From NCBI GenBank assembly GCA_027449605.1, contig DAIDLH010000008.1, forward strand, positions 78,961 to 142,960: DNA of 64,000 nt, written 5' to 3'. The notes under the pieces are model-generated. The model made no database searches. It was given only the letters and a program-made list of their open reading frames with translations, and was not told where the DNA came from. The position numbers and the translations under genes are program-made. The DNA comes from Candidatus Muproteobacteria bacterium (GTDB taxonomy: Bacteria > Pseudomonadota > Gammaproteobacteria > Acidiferrobacterales > Sulfurifustaceae). Shown here piece after piece: positions 62,353 to 64,000 of this stretch (its first letter is position 1; every line of letters starts with the position of its first letter).

Positions 62353-63012
62353 CTAGAGCGGTCTCCGTTTCACCACCAGTCTTACCACCGCGGCCTTGCC
62401 GCGGTGGTAAGGTCCCTCGTGCAGTTCCGTCACGGTCTGCTGGAGCAGCAGGATTTCCATCGCCGGCGTCGCCCCCGGCTTTTCTCCCGGCGCGACCTCG
62501 GCGCAGGCCGCTATGTCGAAATCGCTGCACATCATCTCCACGCTGTAGAGCATCTCCCGCACCGGCGGGCCGCCGGTCTTGTATTCGAGCTGTTCCGGCG
62601 TGAACGCCTCCATGATCAGCACGCCGCCGGGCTTGAGCGCGCGCAGCATGTTCGCGTGCATGCGCGCGCGGTGCTCGGGCGGAAAGTGGATGAAGATCGC
62701 GACCACGATGTCGAATTCGTTCACCGGCCACTGCCAGCGCGTAAGCTCGGCCAGCTCGGTGCGGATCGACACGCCGCGGCTCTGCGCCAGTTCGCGCGCC
62801 TTGCGCAATCCGATCTCGGAACCGTCCACCGACAACACGTCGAGTCCCTGCTGCGCCAGCCACACGCCGTTGCGCCCCTCACCGTCCGCGACTGCGAGCG
62901 CCTTCATCCCCGACTGAAAGTGCGGCGTCTGCGTGGTCAGAAACGCGTTCGGCTCGGTGCCGTAGGCGTAGCCGGGTTCGGAGAAACGGGAATTCCAGAA
63001 GTCGTGGGTCAT
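62353..63012 (-). CDS. class I SAM-dependent methyltransferase (TehB-like)
   Basis: A 219-residue methyltransferase. The start DFWNSRFSEPGYAYGTEPNA is characteristic of this subgroup. Motif I is MKALAVADGEGRNGVWLAQQ with VLSVDGSEIGLRKARELAQS, then FDIVVAIFIHFPPEHRARMH and PGGVLIMEAFTPEQLEY. TehB-like proteins methylate tellurite or thiol compounds; the substrate here is unknown. Its stop abuts the stop of the PhnD-like gene with no gap. It follows the PH-domain gene by ten bases. Confidence 0.88.
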   Translation of the reverse strand: MTHDFWNSRFSEPGYAYGTEPNAFLTTQTPHFQSGMKALAVADGEGRNGVWLAQQGLDVLSVDGSEIGLRKARELAQSRGVSIRTELAELTRWQWPVNEFDIVVAIFIHFPPEHRARMHANMLRALKPGGVLIMEAFTPEQLEYKTGGPPVREMLYSVEMMCSDFDIAACAEVAPGEKPGATPAMEILLLQQTVTELHEGPYHRGKAAVVRLVVKRRPL

Positions 63013-63022
63013 CTCGGAAACA

Positions 63023-63478
63023 TCAGGACGCCGGGCTGCTGCCCTGCATGCGTTGCGCCAGCAATTTGACCTGCAGCGGATTGCTCACGCCGCGAAACGT
63101 GACCTCAACGCCACTGCCGCCGGCGCTGGAGAACTCGACGTCACCCACGCCCAGGAGGCGCTGCCACAGCGACTGGTTCACGTTGATATTGCGCAGGTCC
63201 TGCACGCGGATGGATTTCACCTTGCGCGCGATCAGTCCTTCGCGGCTCTCGATGGTCTCGCCATTGATCGTGTAGGCCCACGAGTAGCGCCGGTAAATCA
63301 CCACCGCAATCAGATAGACGAACACCGCCACGATCACCACATAAACCACCCGCAGGTTCTCGGAAGAAAAATACTGATGGCCTTTCAGATAGGCCAGAAC
63401 AAAGACGAAGGGCAACAACACTGCTACGCCGATCTGCCACCACTGGTTCATCCACGCCGGCCGCGCGAGATAGTTCAT
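63023..63478 (-). CDS. membrane protein with bacterial PH domain
   Basis: A 151-residue protein with two helices (QIGVAVLLPFVFVLAYLKG; VYVVIVAVFVYLIAVVIYRR) followed by a bPH2 domain (YTINGETIESREGLIARKVK; SIRVQDLRNINVNQSLWQRL; VGDVEFSSAGGSGVEVTFRG). This is the YdbS/YdbT-type layout. The ATG at 63478 is chosen for its AAGGA site five bases upstream; an ATG at 63550 in frame has none. Function is unknown; it probably forms a unit with the methyltransferase gene. Confidence 0.85.
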   Translation of the reverse strand: MNYLARPAWMNQWWQIGVAVLLPFVFVLAYLKGHQYFSSENLRVVYVVIVAVFVYLIAVVIYRRYSWAYTINGETIESREGLIARKVKSIRVQDLRNINVNQSLWQRLLGVGDVEFSSAGGSGVEVTFRGVSNPLQVKLLAQRMQGSSPAS

Positions 63479-63550
63479 GGTTTCCTTCTCCGGGGATTGC
63501 CCCTGAGGTTGCACATTTTCACGGGAAGCGAGGTATTTGTAGTCTTTCAT

Positions 63551-64000
63551 CGTGATTATGAATTCGTCGAAGGGAACGGTTAAACTTTAATCACTCTGAG
63601 GTGTACCCATTTCGCCCGCGCCCCACACGAACACCCTTAGTTTGGCATTATTTTGCAGGGCATGTATTTGTACATACCACATATGATTCTCTACATGCTC
63701 GCAATGTTTCAGTTTTAAAACCAATTTGATTCCCTTGCGATACACATGATGAATAACTCTGTGAGCATTGACGAACACAGTTTGAATCAAGATGACTAAC
63801 GTCGATTTCAGAAATGCTATATGCGCACCCAAATAAGCTGAAAGATATGAAAAATAAGCCTAGAAGCTATCTCAAAATCAAACTCCCTCCCCCTTGATGG
63901 GGGAGGGTTGGGGTGGGGGTGAAAAGTGTCATCGGGAAAAGCAGCAAAAATCCTTCCCCCTCCCCCTAGCCCCCTCCCGCGAGGGGAGGGGGAAATAATT
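63551..64000. other. intergenic end region with CTCCCTCCCC-type repeats
   Basis: From 63551 to about 63880 the sequence is AT-rich with no convincing gene; a minus-strand 81-codon frame (63587-63832) has atypical composition and no ribosome site. From 63883 to 63922 and 63952 to 63993 two palindromes of the CTCTCCC family appear: ACTCCCTCCCCCTTGATGGG then GGAGGGTTGGGG, and CCCCCTCCCCCTAGCCCCCT then CCCGCGAGGGGAGGGGG. Confidence 0.6.

Noticed and set aside
63587..63832. 81-codon minus-strand frame near the window end
   Set aside because: No ribosome site, atypical composition and no recognisable pattern; kept only as part of the intergenic entry.

Overview
The window looks like a chromosomal segment of a GC-rich gammaproteobacterium with respiratory and probably sulfur-oxidising, CO2-fixing metabolism. 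The evidence is the gammaproteobacterial gene order (murU-amgK divergent from lptD-surA-pdxA-rsmA; glyQ-glyS-pyrophosphohydrolase-gmhB-plsC; glnA-glnL-glnG), a complete cbb3 oxidase locus, the Rubisco-activase pair cbbQ-cbbO, a sulfur-type HdrB-like protein, and a TusA next to a PP-loop sulfur-transfer enzyme. No 16S rRNA or tRNA was found, so the genus is not determined.

Layout. 1-3.6 kb: 5' part of a DAHP synthase gene, a LysE exporter, an AT-rich foreign gene, a cyclophilin-like protein and a small membrane protein. 3.6-16.6 kb: cbb3 oxidase in two blocks, ccoNOQPGH plus a UreH-like membrane protein on the minus strand and ccoI-ccoS on the plus strand. Between them lie a Yip1-like protein, a 40-aa DUF3149-like protein, OmpW, and a regulator that fuses a complete FNR to a complete bacteriohemerythrin. 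FNR-type boxes stand before ccoN, before ompW and between the fusion gene and ccoI, so this is probably one oxygen-responsive regulon. 16.7-20.6 kb: ParA-like ATPase, diguanylate cyclase, Ser/Thr kinase with Sel1-like repeats. 20.6-23.9 kb: a two-gene island bounded by a remnant of an hdrB 3' end. 23.9-28.1 kb: hdrB-like gene with an in-frame UGA exactly at a cluster-ligand cysteine (candidate selenoprotein), then cbbQ-cbbO. 28.2-36 kb: TVP38 protein, PfkB kinase, kinase/ATPase fusion, and split B12-dependent ribonucleotide reductase (nrdJa with an intein at the catalytic cysteine, nrdJb) behind a predicted NrdR box pair. 36-45.2 kb: a 15-aa lysine-rich peptide gene, cell-envelope and housekeeping genes. 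45.2-47.1 kb: integron-type palindromes, an acetyltransferase cassette with a clear attC, a plsC 3' remnant and a toxin-antitoxin pair. 47.1-55.8 kb: plsC, gmhB, pyrophosphohydrolase, glyS, glyQ, mtgA, a sulfur-transfer pair and a CDF transporter. 55.8-60.1 kb: glnA-glnL-glnG with NtrC sites and a sigma-54 promoter. 60.1-64 kb: sulfotransferase, PhnD-like binding protein, methyltransferase, PH-domain protein and repeat-rich DNA.

Intergenic DNA carries several dispersed repeat families. One sits immediately upstream of cbbQ and glyQ and near amgK; another is embedded in frame inside ccoI, and a third forms the ccoI 3' end.
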